From an uncultured Eubacterium sp. (lineage in GTDB: Bacteria > Bacillota > Clostridia > Oscillospirales > Acutalibacteraceae): a stretch of DNA of 64,000 nt. Of the stretch, positions 43,656 through 52,315 are shown one piece after another. Where the stretch lies: assembly GCF_934561735.1 (NCBI RefSeq), contig NZ_CAKTGT010000007.1, positions 1 to 64,000 of the forward strand. Direction: 5' to 3'. The position numbers were made by a program, and so were the translations under genes. Position 1 is the stretch's first letter, and every line of letters starts with the position of its first letter. The notes beneath the pieces were generated by a model. It saw nothing but the letters and a program-made list of their open reading frames with translations. It was not told the DNA's origin and made no database searches.

Positions 43656-44843
43656 ATGCTTACATATATTTTGTTGGGGATTTGTATAGGGCTTTTGATT
43701 GTTACGATAGCTCTTTTGCTTTCTCAAAGAAAAAACAGCAATTCAGCAAAAACAGAGGAACTAACCCGTCAAATTATCGATACCGTTAACAAACACGATA
43801 ATACAGCAAGAATAGAGGAACTTTCCCGCCAGATGAACGACCTTGTGAATAAGAATTACGAGCAGCAGGTCAAGGTTGTTGAAACGCTTAATAATAACAA
43901 TATCACCCAAACAAAACTTATTCAAACATCTATTGCTTCTATGCAGGAGAGCAATGAAAAAAAGCTTGAACAAATGCGTGCAACAGTTGACGAAAAGCTC
44001 ACTTCAACACTCAACAAGCGTATTGATTCATCGTTTGAACAGGTGTCAAAGCAGCTCACTTCTGTTTATAAGTCGCTCGGTGAAATGAAAGATTTGTCGG
44101 TCGGCGTAAGCGGTCTTAACCGTATTCTTACAAATGTAAAAACAAGAGGTACTTGGGCAGAACTTCAACTCGGTAATATCCTTGAACAAATTATCCCTAA
44201 TATGTACGAAACAAATGTAAGGACAAACCCTAAATATAACGGTCAGGTGGAATTTGCCGTTAAAATTCCAAATGCCGAAAATGACGAGGTTTGCTGGCTT
44301 CCTATAGATTCAAAATTTCCTATGGAAGATTATGTTCGCCTCAGCGAAGCGGCTGAACAGGGTAATATCGAAGCCGTAAATGCTGCTCAAAAAGCTCTTG
44401 AAGCAAGAGTAAGAGATGAAGCAAAAGCAATTAAAAATTATATCAGCGAGCCGTTTACAACGCCGTTTGCAATTATGTATCTTGCAACGGAAGGACTTTA
44501 CGCCGAGATAATGAACAGCAAAACGGGGCTTCCCGAAAAACTTCAGGCAATGGGAATATTGGTAGCGGGTCCAAGCACCATCACCGCACTTTTAAATTCC
44601 TTGTCGCTCGGTTTCAGTTCAATCGCCATCAATAAGCGTGCAAATGAAGTCTGGAAGGTTCTCGGCAATGCCAAAAAGCAGTATGATTTGTTCGGCACCC
44701 TCCTTGAAAAAGCTAAGAAAAAGATTGATGAAGCCGGCAAAACCATTGATGACGCAAATCACCGAAACGATATTATTCAAAAGAACTTGAAGTCGGTCAA
44801 CTCACTTGATACAGACCCTACGGATATTGAACTTCTCGATTAA
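43656..44843 (+). CDS. rmuC: DNA recombination protein RmuC
   Basis: 395 residues. N-terminal membrane helix (about 3-23), coiled coil (about 25-130), then the RmuC nuclease-like domain: RGTWAELQLGNILEQIIP, FAVKIPN, LPIDSKFPMEDYVRL, and TPFAIMYLATEGLYAEI. Limits inverted-repeat rearrangements in E. coli. RBS AAAGAGGTGA. Followed 15 bases later by a TetR gene. Confidence 0.92.
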   Translation: MLTYILLGICIGLLIVTIALLLSQRKNSNSAKTEELTRQIIDTVNKHDNTARIEELSRQMNDLVNKNYEQQVKVVETLNNNNITQTKLIQTSIASMQESNEKKLEQMRATVDEKLTSTLNKRIDSSFEQVSKQLTSVYKSLGEMKDLSVGVSGLNRILTNVKTRGTWAELQLGNILEQIIPNMYETNVRTNPKYNGQVEFAVKIPNAENDEVCWLPIDSKFPMEDYVRLSEAAEQGNIEAVNAAQKALEARVRDEAKAIKNYISEPFTTPFAIMYLATEGLYAEIMNSKTGLPEKLQAMGILVAGPSTITALLNSLSLGFSSIAINKRANEVWKVLGNAKKQYDLFGTLLEKAKKKIDEAGKTIDDANHRNDIIQKNLKSVNSLDTDPTDIELLD

Positions 44844-44858
44844 CGGAGTGTGAGTGTT

Positions 44859-45395
44859 ATGCAACAATTCACTAAAAAGGAAATAAAATCGTCAATGCTC
44901 CGATTGTTGCAGTCAAAGCCTCTTGACAGTATTAAGGTCAAGGATATAATTGATGATATCGGCATCAGCCGAAACACATTTTATTATCATTATCACGATA
45001 TTTATGATGTGCTCAAAGATATTTTTGACGATACTATGGCAGAATTTAATAAGCCTAAGCCTGAAAGATTTGATTGGAAAAAGGCTTTTCAAAAAATGTC
45101 GGAGAATTCCCTTATCAAAAAGAGCATTATAACAAATATTTTCAAGTCAAAATATTCCGACAATATTAAGAATTATGTTACAAATGTTGTCGGTGAAGCT
45201 GTTTATAAGAGGATAAAGGCGGAGCTTGCGGCTCAAAATAAAGTTGTTGACGATTATGATTTAAAAATTTTCACAACATTTTACAAGCACGCTATTACGG
45301 GCACATTTTTTGAATGGGTTCATAACGGAATGAAGGTTCCTCCAAAGGAATTTTTGGAAAAGTTGGGTCAAATATCGAGTAAATATAATTTTTAA
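44859..45395 (+). CDS. TetR/AcrR family transcriptional regulator
   Basis: 178 residues from the ATG at 44859, spaced 10 bases from GGAG; GTG at 44850 is possible. N-terminal helix-turn-helix KEIKSSMLRLLQSKPLDSIKVKDIIDDIGISRNTFYYHYHDIYDVL. The C-terminal ligand half is of the TetR_C_33-type common in Firmicutes. The regulated target is unknown; the next gene downstream encodes a membrane protein. Confidence 0.88.
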   Translation: MQQFTKKEIKSSMLRLLQSKPLDSIKVKDIIDDIGISRNTFYYHYHDIYDVLKDIFDDTMAEFNKPKPERFDWKKAFQKMSENSLIKKSIITNIFKSKYSDNIKNYVTNVVGEAVYKRIKAELAAQNKVVDDYDLKIFTTFYKHAITGTFFEWVHNGMKVPPKEFLEKLGQISSKYNF

Positions 45396-45420
45396 ATTGA
45401 TTTTTTGTATTACAAAAGAT

Positions 45421-45457
45421 GAAAAGTGCACAAATATTGTGTACTTTTCTTTTTTTG
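45421..45457 (+). terminator. intrinsic terminator after the TetR gene
   Basis: 13-bp stem GAAAAGTGCACAA/TTGTGTACTTTTC (one wobble) with a 3-base loop and eight T. Confidence 0.88.
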
Positions 45458-45502
45458 TCAGTTTATTTTTTGTTTGAAAAATGCTTTAATGTAGTCAAAG
45501 GG

Positions 45503-45538
45503 AAGAACGCCTAACAATCGGTCGGTTCTTAAGTTAGG
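45503..45538 (+). other. interleaved inverted repeats (possible RNA switch or pseudoknot)
   Basis: AAGAAC (45503-45508) pairs with GTTCTT (45525-45530), while CCTAAC (45510-45515) pairs with GTTAGG (45533-45538). The two 6-bp helices interleave, so they form either a pseudoknot or two exclusive hairpins. It lies in a 280-base gap before the HdeD-like gene; the rest of the gap (45540-45660) shows no other feature I recognise. Confidence 0.35.
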
Positions 45539-45677
45539 ATTCAAGCATCTTATAAGTTCTCTTTTCAATGTTTCTCCAAAAAGTTTGTTTTTCTCAAAAT
45601 TGAGCCGACTGTTATCCGGTGCGGATTGTTGTTACAGCAGTTCGTGCCGGAATATATTATAAAAAGGATGTGAGGTT

Positions 45678-46280
45678 GTGAAGTACCTAAAAAATATCAA
45701 AGGCATATATATTTGCGTATGTATTTTGTTTATGATTATCGGATTAATGCTTGCCGGATTTCCGGAATTCTCAATGGTTGCCGTTTGCTATATAATCGGT
45801 ATTATGCTTATTATTCTCGGCACAATCAAAATTTGTGCTTACTTTGCACAGGACAAGTATAATATAGCGTTTCAGTTCGACCTTGCACTCGGTATCTTGT
45901 CTGTTATAATCGGTGTGTGTACACTTATTCATCTTAATTGGATAATAAATCTTTTACCTATAATTATAGGCATTATGATAATTGTCGACAGTCTGTTTAC
46001 CTTGCAGGCATCAATAGATGCCAAACGCTTCGGACTACCTCGCTGGTATTTGCTTCTTATTTTTTCAATAGTATCCGTGGCTCTCGGTCTTGTCCTTGTA
46101 TTCAAATCATTCAAAAGTGCTGTTGTAATAACAATTCTTTACGGGCTCGGCTGTTTCTTCATCGGATTTGAAAAGCTTGTTTCAATTATTTATACAACAC
46201 AAAGAATAAAAAATAAATCAAAACATAATAATTCAATAGATGTAGAGTATTCAATACATAGTGACGAGAATATGGGGTGA
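45678..46280 (+). CDS. HdeD/DUF308-type membrane protein
   Basis: 200 residues, GTG start with AAGGA upstream. About six helices arranged in pairs, with IGIMLIILGTIKICAYF, FDLALGILSVIIGVCTL, GIMIIVDSLFTLQASIDAKRFGLPRWYLLL, matching the DUF308/HdeD family, in which a short repeat of two helices is duplicated. Function in Firmicutes is unclear. Followed 6 bases later by a P-loop gene, so probably co-transcribed. Confidence 0.75.
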   Translation: MKYLKNIKGIYICVCILFMIIGLMLAGFPEFSMVAVCYIIGIMLIILGTIKICAYFAQDKYNIAFQFDLALGILSVIIGVCTLIHLNWIINLLPIIIGIMIIVDSLFTLQASIDAKRFGLPRWYLLLIFSIVSVALGLVLVFKSFKSAVVITILYGLGCFFIGFEKLVSIIYTTQRIKNKSKHNNSIDVEYSIHSDENMG

Positions 46281-46286
46281 TAATTT

Positions 46287-46691
46287 ATGGTAGAATATGT
46301 AACCGGAAATAAAGGTTGCGGCAAAACCAATATGCTCCTGCAAAAGGCAACAGATTTATCAAAAGACGAAAATAAAACCGTAATTTTTATAGATTACAGC
46401 AATGATTTAAAATGTTTTTTGCCACGCAATATCAGATACATCAATTCAAACGATTATGATGTGGTCGGTGCAATTCAGCTTTACGGATTTTTGGCAGGGC
46501 TTTGTGCAAGCAACTTTGATATAACTGATGTATTTGTTGACTGTACGCTTAAAATTATAGGCAACAATAAAACAAGTATGGATGATTTTATGAATCTTAT
46601 GAGCGAGGTTTCAACCGCAACGGGTATAGATTTTCATTTTGCTTATTGTGATGAATATTCGCCCGATTTGACAAATGAAACGATAAATTAA
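46287..46691 (+). CDS. small P-loop protein of unknown function
   Basis: 134 residues. Walker A GNKGCGKTNMLLQKA sits at residues 7-14; a Walker B-like hydrophobic run is ITDVFVDCT (about 87-95). A lone NTPase core without extra domains. Family not recognised. Convergent with the SDR gene and separated from it by a bidirectional terminator. Confidence 0.65.
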   Translation: MVEYVTGNKGCGKTNMLLQKATDLSKDENKTVIFIDYSNDLKCFLPRNIRYINSNDYDVVGAIQLYGFLAGLCASNFDITDVFVDCTLKIIGNNKTSMDDFMNLMSEVSTATGIDFHFAYCDEYSPDLTNETIN

Positions 46692-46727
46692 AGGAGCGTT
46701 CAATGCGAACGCCCCTTAATTTTTTTG
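46691..46727 (+). terminator. bidirectional terminator between convergent genes
   Basis: AAGGAGCGTTC/GAACGCCCCTT stem (one mismatch), loop AATGC, followed by AATTTTTTT. Confidence 0.85.
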
Positions 46728-46735
46728 ATATTTAA

Positions 46736-48298
46736 TTATCTCTTAATATCGTCCCACTTAACGCCGTCGATTTGGAACAAATCGTCAAACTTGTAAACGT
46801 TTGTTTCTTCCTTAGTGTGGTTAGGATACCAAACTTGTGCGAAGAATGGGTTTGTTCTTGCGATGTTGTCGTAATCCCACTGCTTCTGAGGAATGTAGCA
46901 TTCAGGACACCAGTGACCGCCAAGAAGAATAAGAGCAGGAGAAGCTTCAAACTCTGCACCGCAGTATCCGCACTTCCACTTGAGCTTTGTAGCCATATCG
47001 CCCTTCTTCATTGTTTCGCTGAGGCATTCGCCGCCACGGAATTTAGCAGCTTGCTTCATATCTTCAATGTCAAGTTCTGACTCAGGCTTTGTTTCATCAT
47101 AACCGTGGTCAAGCTTGAATTCGTCTGCATCAGATGTTTTCTTTGCAAACTTTGTGATTTCAAAGTCTTCCCACTTTGTAGGAATCTTTGCCCAGTCCTC
47201 ATATGTGCCGTAGTATGCTGAAAGTCTTTCCTGATTTCTTGTAGCAACCCAGTCAAGAGTACCGAAGTCTTTTGTTGTAGCAATCTTCTTCATGAATGGC
47301 TTTGCACAAGCTGCAACGAGATTCTTTGGAAGATATCTTGGTATTTTGAAGTAGAATTCAACCTGATCTGCAAGTCTGTTGAAGTAATCCTGAACAGGGA
47401 GATTCTCTCTGAAGTGGAGGAATTCTTCAAGCTTGTCACCGTCTGCATAGAATTGACCGTGGAAGTTCTTTGTGATGAACCAGTTAGGGTCAAAGAGCTT
47501 TTCAGGGCCTGCAAGACCGAGAGTGCCAAGAAGGAGGCATTCAAACTCGTAGTTGGAAATTCTGTATTGTTCGCCTGAACCGATGTTGAAGAAATGGTTC
47601 CAGAAATCAGCACCGAGTGTGCCTTTTTCGTCTTCAAGTACAAGGTTGCACATAAGTCTGCCCGAGTCCTCAACAGTACACCATTCAAGTACACCGTTAA
47701 TCGGTACATGGAACATAATAGGGTCCATATTCTTGAGAATGTTTGGATAGAGAATACCGCTCTGACGCATTACAACCCAATTCTTGATGCCGCTTTCAAC
47801 AAATGTGCGCTCTGCAACAGTCTTTGAAATTGCATAGTGGTCGTAGATAGAAATTTTGATAGGGTCACCGCATCTGCCCCAGTGGATAGGGTAGTTTCTG
47901 TCGCCTGTTTCAGCAACAGTACCGATGTAGCATACCTTAATATCATCAGCGTTCGGTTGAGCCAAAACAGCCTTGCAGATGTTCTGTGCAGCACCGATGT
48001 TTGTTTTTTGTGTTCTGTATGGCTTCCAGTCAGCAGTAGGAGATACCATACCGCCGATATGTAATACATAGTCTGAACCTGTTACGCCTTCGAGGATTGA
48101 ATCGTAATCGCCCAAGTCACCCCATACAACCTGAACATTAGGCTTAGCCATAATACCTTTTAATTTTTCTTCGTTCTTTGGGCTTTTTCTTGCAAGCATC
48201 TTGATGTTGATTTCATTTGGATGCTTAATCATTTCCTGAACTGCAGCCCAACCCATATTACCGGTACCGCCGGTAACGAATACGGTTTTCTTTGCCAT
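46736..48298 (-). CDS. extended SDR dehydrogenase/epimerase with C-terminal zinc ribbon
   Basis: 520 residues. Rossmann NAD site FVTGGTGNMGWAAVQ (residues 5-19), acidic LGDYDS, and the active-site YAISK (Tyr and Lys of SDRs, after SIYDH). An insertion and helical region covers about 290-420. The last 90 residues hold a zinc ribbon: WKCGYCGAEFEASP and GGHWCPECYIPQ, two CxxC pairs. The core resembles NAD-dependent epimerases/3-beta-hydroxysteroid dehydrogenases. The ribbon is unusual in this fold and may serve metal-dependent dimerisation or redox sensing (inference). Substrate unknown. Minus-strand start has AGGAGGAAAAATA upstream. Confidence 0.8.
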   Translation of the reverse strand: MAKKTVFVTGGTGNMGWAAVQEMIKHPNEINIKMLARKSPKNEEKLKGIMAKPNVQVVWGDLGDYDSILEGVTGSDYVLHIGGMVSPTADWKPYRTQKTNIGAAQNICKAVLAQPNADDIKVCYIGTVAETGDRNYPIHWGRCGDPIKISIYDHYAISKTVAERTFVESGIKNWVVMRQSGILYPNILKNMDPIMFHVPINGVLEWCTVEDSGRLMCNLVLEDEKGTLGADFWNHFFNIGSGEQYRISNYEFECLLLGTLGLAGPEKLFDPNWFITKNFHGQFYADGDKLEEFLHFRENLPVQDYFNRLADQVEFYFKIPRYLPKNLVAACAKPFMKKIATTKDFGTLDWVATRNQERLSAYYGTYEDWAKIPTKWEDFEITKFAKKTSDADEFKLDHGYDETKPESELDIEDMKQAAKFRGGECLSETMKKGDMATKLKWKCGYCGAEFEASPALILLGGHWCPECYIPQKQWDYDNIARTNPFFAQVWYPNHTKEETNVYKFDDLFQIDGVKWDDIKR

Positions 48299-48423
48299 TA
48301 TTTTTCCTCCTTAAACAGCAAATTGTACTTATTAACAATAAGCATAAATGTTAACATATTAATTATAAACTATTTCTAAACAAATTACAATATAAATTAA
48401 CAAATATTTCAATAAAAATTTTG

Positions 48424-48452
48424 TTGACAATTTATATTCTTTATAGTATCAT
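48424..48452 (+). promoter_or_regulatory. metK promoter
   Basis: TTGACA (48424-48429) and TATCAT (48447-48452) with a 17-base spacer; transcription should start near 48459, just before the riboswitch. Confidence 0.7.
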
Positions 48453-48473
48453 ATGTGTAGTAAAAAGGAATAG

Positions 48474-48578
48474 AGATTATCAAGAGTGGTCGAGGGACTG
48501 GCCCTGTGACACCACAGCAACCTGCATGTTGTAAGGTGCTAATACCTGCGGTAAGATAATACCGAATGATGAATTATC
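48474..48578 (+). promoter_or_regulatory. SAM-I (S-box) riboswitch
   Basis: Core landmarks in the right order: ATCAAGAG, GAGGGACTGGCCC, GTGAC, CAGCAACCTGCA, AAGGTGCTAAT, CCTGCGGTAAGATAAT, and GAATGATGA. These match the S-box aptamer that binds S-adenosylmethionine. It precedes metK, the classical position, and is followed by a terminator. Confidence 0.95.
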
Positions 48579-48609
48579 AGCATACGGTAACCGCCGTGTG
48601 CTTTTTATT
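48579..48609 (+). terminator. riboswitch-controlled terminator
   Basis: AGCATACGG pairs with CCGTGTGCT (9 bp, one wobble), then a T-rich tract TTTTTATTTT. An antiterminator formed by the upstream strand of P1 and 3' aptamer would compete with it. Confidence 0.8.
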
Positions 48610-48659
48610 TTGTCCTTTTTGCCGAAAAATAAGTAATTATACAGAAAGAGGTAATATAT

Positions 48660-49838
48660 ATGTCACGCTTTTTATTTACAAGCGAATCTGTTACAGAAGG
48701 TCATCCTGACAAAATCTGTGACCAAATTTCAGACGCAATTCTTGATGCTATGATTGAACAGGACCCACAGTCCCGTGTTGCCTGCGAAACAACATGCACA
48801 ACAGGTCAGGTTCATGTTATGGGCGAAATCACAACAAAAGCTAATGTTGATATCAACGCTATCGTTCGCAAAACTGTTTGCGAAATCGGATATGACGACA
48901 GTGCAAAGGGATTTGACGGCAACACTTGTGCCGTTATCACTTCTCTTGACAAGCAATCACCTGATATAGCTATGGGTGTTGATAAGTCATTTGAGCTTAA
49001 GAATAATGAAGAAGATGAGGACAACCTCAACGGTGCCGGCGACCAGGGTATGATGTTTGGTTACGCTTGTAACGAAACCAAGGAACTTATGCCAATGCCT
49101 ATCTCTCTTGCTCACAAGCTTGCTCTCAAACTCACAGAGGTTAGAAAGAACGGCACATTGCCTTATCTCCGTGCAGACGGCAAAACTCAGGTTACTGTTG
49201 AATATGTAGACAACAAGCCTGTTCGTGTTACAACAATCGTTGTTTCTTCACAGCACAGTGCCGATGTTTCTCTTGAACAACTCAGAGAAGATATTATCGA
49301 AAATGTTATCAAAACAACTGTACCTGCCGAACTTATGGATGAGGATACCGTATTTTATGTAAACCCAACAGGCAGATTTGTTATCGGCGGTCCTATGGGC
49401 GATTCGGGTCTTACAGGCAGAAAGATTATTGTTGATACATACGGTGGATACGCCCGTCACGGCGGCGGTGCTTTCTCCGGTAAAGACCCAACAAAGGTTG
49501 ACCGTTCAGCAGCTTATGCTTCAAGATGGGTAGCAAAGAATATTGTTGCAGCAGGTCTTGCAGATAAGTGTGAGGTTGAGCTTGCATATGCAATCGGTGT
49601 TGCAAAGCCTGTTTCTGTAATGGTTGACACATTCGGCACAGGCAAAAAGGATGATGACGAAATCAGCGAAATCGTTAATAAGGTATTCGACCTTCGTCCG
49701 TCCGCAATCATCAAGAACCTTGATTTGAGAAGGCCGATTTACAAGGCAGTTGCCGCTTACGGTCATATGGGCAGAGAAGACCTCAATGTTCCTTGGGAGC
49801 AAACAAATAAGGTTGACGAAATCAAAAAGTATATGTAA
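48660..49838 (+). CDS. metK: S-adenosylmethionine synthetase
   Basis: 392 residues. LFTSESVTEGHPDKICDQISDAILDA, GAGDQGMMFGYACNET, HGGGAFSGKDPTKVDRSAAY are diagnostic. ATP + methionine to SAM. Under S-box control. RBS AGAAAGAGG. Confidence 0.98.
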   Translation: MSRFLFTSESVTEGHPDKICDQISDAILDAMIEQDPQSRVACETTCTTGQVHVMGEITTKANVDINAIVRKTVCEIGYDDSAKGFDGNTCAVITSLDKQSPDIAMGVDKSFELKNNEEDEDNLNGAGDQGMMFGYACNETKELMPMPISLAHKLALKLTEVRKNGTLPYLRADGKTQVTVEYVDNKPVRVTTIVVSSQHSADVSLEQLREDIIENVIKTTVPAELMDEDTVFYVNPTGRFVIGGPMGDSGLTGRKIIVDTYGGYARHGGGAFSGKDPTKVDRSAAYASRWVAKNIVAAGLADKCEVELAYAIGVAKPVSVMVDTFGTGKKDDDEISEIVNKVFDLRPSAIIKNLDLRRPIYKAVAAYGHMGREDLNVPWEQTNKVDEIKKYM

Positions 49839-49855
49839 TTTTACATTATAATAGC

Positions 49856-49890
49856 AAAACGGCTTGAATTCTTTCAAGCCGTTTTGTTTT
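49856..49890 (+). terminator. bidirectional terminator between metK and the beta-helix gene
   Basis: 13-bp perfect stem AAAACGGCTTGAA/TTCAAGCCGTTTT, with A/T tracts on both sides. Confidence 0.88.
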
Positions 49891-51070
49891 ACTGTTTTTT
49901 AATTGTGTTCTTTGATTTAACAAGTTTCTTTATACTCTTTGTGTGCTGTAATGCTTTATCTTTGCCTTTTTTGCAATAGATTTTGTTGCCTTTGATTGTA
50001 ACTTTGTTGAACTTTGCTTTTGACTTTAAGTTCCACATTTTAAGTCCGGCTGTGTTGCCGTAAATCTTGTTGTTGGTAATAGTCGCGTTTGCTTTTGATG
50101 CGTTGCCGCCCTTTGGCACACTGTCAAGTCCCACATACATTGCAACCGAACGATAGTCCTTGAATTTTCCTGTGGTTTTGATTGTGCACTTGTTGACATT
50201 CAAACCGAGTACATCATACATATTGAGTGCTTCGTTTGTTGATGTGATTGTGCAGCCCTGAACCTTAATATTCTTGAAAAATGTGTTGCCGACTCTGTTT
50301 GTGCCGATGCCTCTTGCAAATTTGATTTTGCAGTTTGAAATCGTGATGTTTTCGCAAGCTGTATCATCCCACGGAGCACCTGACGGAGAATTGCTCTGCT
50401 TATATGTGTTGTCAATTTGGATAGCTTCGTTTGAGCCTTCGCCTACATATCTGCTTCCGCCCATAGCCATATTGCAGTTTTTAATTCTTGCGTTTTTAAC
50501 TCCTGCCAACTCGATAAAATGTCCGTTGTAGTTGTTTTTAAATGAGCAGTTTTTGATGGTGATATTTTGAGCGTGCATAAACAAAAATGACGAGTAGCCA
50601 ACATAAAATCCGTTGTCTTTCAAGGCCTTTTCTGTGTTAGGCTCTGCTGTGCCAACCCAAGTTCCGCCGTTGATTACAACATTTTTAAGCGAGCCGTATC
50701 CGCCTGAACCTTTTCCGTATGAACTGTTCATATGAAATCCGTTGATTAGCAAACCCTTGCCGTCTGTTTTTTGATTGAACACAGCACCGTTGGAATTGAG
50801 CGTAGTGTTGTCAAAAATCGGCAGGGAATTAGTCAATGTGTATTCGCCGGGTGCAAAATTAACAACAAGTTTGTTGCACATACTGTCTTTAAGAACTTTG
50901 CGGATTGAAATGGTGTCGTCCTCCTCACCGTTCGGTGAAATGTTAACAATTCTTGTTCCGTCATCGCTGACAGTGTCGGAATCAATTTGAGCGGCAAACA
51001 CAGTTGATGTGCCAAATGTAAAAATGAAAAATAGGCAAATTGTGATTAAAATTGAATATACTTTTTTCAT
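49889..51070 (-). CDS. secreted right-handed parallel beta-helix protein
   Basis: 393 residues. Signal peptide ends near FGTSTVFAAQ. Successive Asn-rich turns (NVVINGGTW, NITIKNCSFKNN, NARIKNCNM, NITISNCKIKF, NIKVQGCTITS, VNKCTIKT, ATITNNKIYG, KVTIKGNKIY) form pectate-lyase-like coils. May act on polysaccharide or serve as adhesin; catalytic residues are not identifiable. C-terminal tail is basic (KSIKKLVKSKNTIKKQ). RBS AAAGGAG in minus orientation. Confidence 0.8.
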   Translation of the reverse strand: MKKVYSILITICLFFIFTFGTSTVFAAQIDSDTVSDDGTRIVNISPNGEEDDTISIRKVLKDSMCNKLVVNFAPGEYTLTNSLPIFDNTTLNSNGAVFNQKTDGKGLLINGFHMNSSYGKGSGGYGSLKNVVINGGTWVGTAEPNTEKALKDNGFYVGYSSFLFMHAQNITIKNCSFKNNYNGHFIELAGVKNARIKNCNMAMGGSRYVGEGSNEAIQIDNTYKQSNSPSGAPWDDTACENITISNCKIKFARGIGTNRVGNTFFKNIKVQGCTITSTNEALNMYDVLGLNVNKCTIKTTGKFKDYRSVAMYVGLDSVPKGGNASKANATITNNKIYGNTAGLKMWNLKSKAKFNKVTIKGNKIYCKKGKDKALQHTKSIKKLVKSKNTIKKQ

Positions 51071-51140
51071 TGTCTTTTCTCCTTTATATACATATATAAA
51101 TATATTACCATTTATATATAATCTTGTCTATTAGCAAAAC

Positions 51141-51180
51141 AAATAAAAAAGCACTTGAGTTTTTTACTTTCAAGTGCTTT
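51141..51180 (-). terminator. terminator of the proC transcript
   Basis: On the minus strand AAAGCACTTGA/TCAAGTGCTTT forms an 11-bp stem, followed by T-rich sequence (complement of AAATAAAAAA). Confidence 0.75.
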
Positions 51181-51193
51181 GAGTTGATTGTTA

Positions 51194-51991
51194 TTATAAT
51201 TTGCTGTCCTTTTCAACCGCTTTGTCAACGGCTTTGTGAATTGCGGAATTGAATCCGTTTTCCTGCAAAGAGGTAACAGCTTCAATAGTTGTTCCGCCCG
51301 GTGAGCATACCTTGTCAATAAGCTCATACGGATGTTCGTCACTTTCAAGAATCATTTTGGCACTGCCGAGTACAGCCTGTGCAGAAATTTTCAATGCAAC
51401 ATCTTTCTTCATTCCGTTTTTAACGCCCGCTCTTGCAAGTTCGTCAATGAACATATACGCAAGTGCCGGGGTGCAACCGCCGAGAACGCCGAAAAGAGGG
51501 AAGTAGTTTTCTTCAAGATAAATGATTTTGCCGACAGCCGAAAAGATTTTTTCGGTCAAACTCTTGTCATCATCGGTCGCTTTGGCATTTGCCGTATATG
51601 CACAAATTGCCTCGCTCACTTTTGCGTTGATGTTTGGCATTACACGGATTATTCTGTTGTCGTGAGTAAGCTGTGACGCAATGAATTCGGTGCTTTTGCC
51701 TGCGGCAATGGATATAATCAAGGTGTCCTTGTCGCCGAGTGCTCCGTCAATTTTTTTGAGAACCGAGGAGAGCACATTCGGTTTAACAGCCAAAACTACC
51801 GTATCGCTGTTTTTTACAATTTCTTCTTCGCTGCTAAAAACATTAATGTTGTACTTCGCTTTTATGCTGTCTGTTGCAGGGGCATAAACATCAAAAACAT
51901 TCACTTCTTCCGCTTTTACAGCCTTGTTGTCAATGATTCCGCAGATGATGGCACTTGCCATATTTCCGCATCCGATAAATCCGATAGACAT
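51194..51991 (-). CDS. proC: pyrroline-5-carboxylate reductase
   Basis: 265 residues. N-terminal Rossmann IGFIGCGNMASAIICGI, VVLAVKPNVLSSVL, IRVMPNINAKVSEAICAY and the C-terminal VCSPGGTTIEAVTSLQENGF (substrate/dimer region). Last step of proline synthesis. It starts 4 bases after the spoIIID stop, so its transcription is joined to that gene. Confidence 0.94.
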   Translation of the reverse strand: MSIGFIGCGNMASAIICGIIDNKAVKAEEVNVFDVYAPATDSIKAKYNINVFSSEEEIVKNSDTVVLAVKPNVLSSVLKKIDGALGDKDTLIISIAAGKSTEFIASQLTHDNRIIRVMPNINAKVSEAICAYTANAKATDDDKSLTEKIFSAVGKIIYLEENYFPLFGVLGGCTPALAYMFIDELARAGVKNGMKKDVALKISAQAVLGSAKMILESDEHPYELIDKVCSPGGTTIEAVTSLQENGFNSAIHKAVDKAVEKDSKL

Positions 51992-51995
51992 ATTT

Positions 51996-52256
51996 TTACT
52001 TCTTTCCTTTTATTTGGCAATATTTTTTTCTCGTAGCTTCGCCGCCTCGTATGTGTCTTTGCGATTTGTTGTCTTGCAAAACAGCGTTTACCTTGTCGGC
52101 AAGCAGGGGAGAAATTTCTTCCAATCGTTTTGTAACATCCATATGTACCGTGCTTTTGCTTATGCCGAAAACTTTTGCCGTTTGCCTCACGGTTGTTTTG
52201 TTTTCTGCAATGTATTTACCAAGCTCGATGCATCGTAATTCAACATTTTTGGTCAT
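51996..52256 (-). CDS. spoIIID: sporulation transcription factor SpoIIID
   Basis: 86 residues. RCIELGKYIAENKTTVRQTAKVFGISKSTVHMDVTKRL is the SpoIIID helix-turn-helix, with GGEATRKKY near the end. Mother-cell regulator under sigma-E in Bacillus and Clostridia. RBS AGAAGGAG. Confidence 0.96.
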   Translation of the reverse strand: MTKNVELRCIELGKYIAENKTTVRQTAKVFGISKSTVHMDVTKRLEEISPLLADKVNAVLQDNKSQRHIRGGEATRKKYCQIKGKK

Positions 52257-52278
52257 ATCGATTACTCCTTCTGAGTAA

Positions 52279-52306
52279 TTAATATGACCGTGTTTTTGTT
52301 TATATT
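52279..52306 (-). promoter_or_regulatory. candidate sigma-E promoter of spoIIID
   Basis: On the minus strand AATATAA (52306-52300) and CATATTAA (52286-52279) are 13 bases apart, similar to sigma-E boxes (xATATT-like / CATAxxxT) and positioned 23 bases upstream of the start. A mother-cell sigma-E promoter is expected for this gene. Confidence 0.4.
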
Positions 52307-52315
52307 ACTTTGAGA

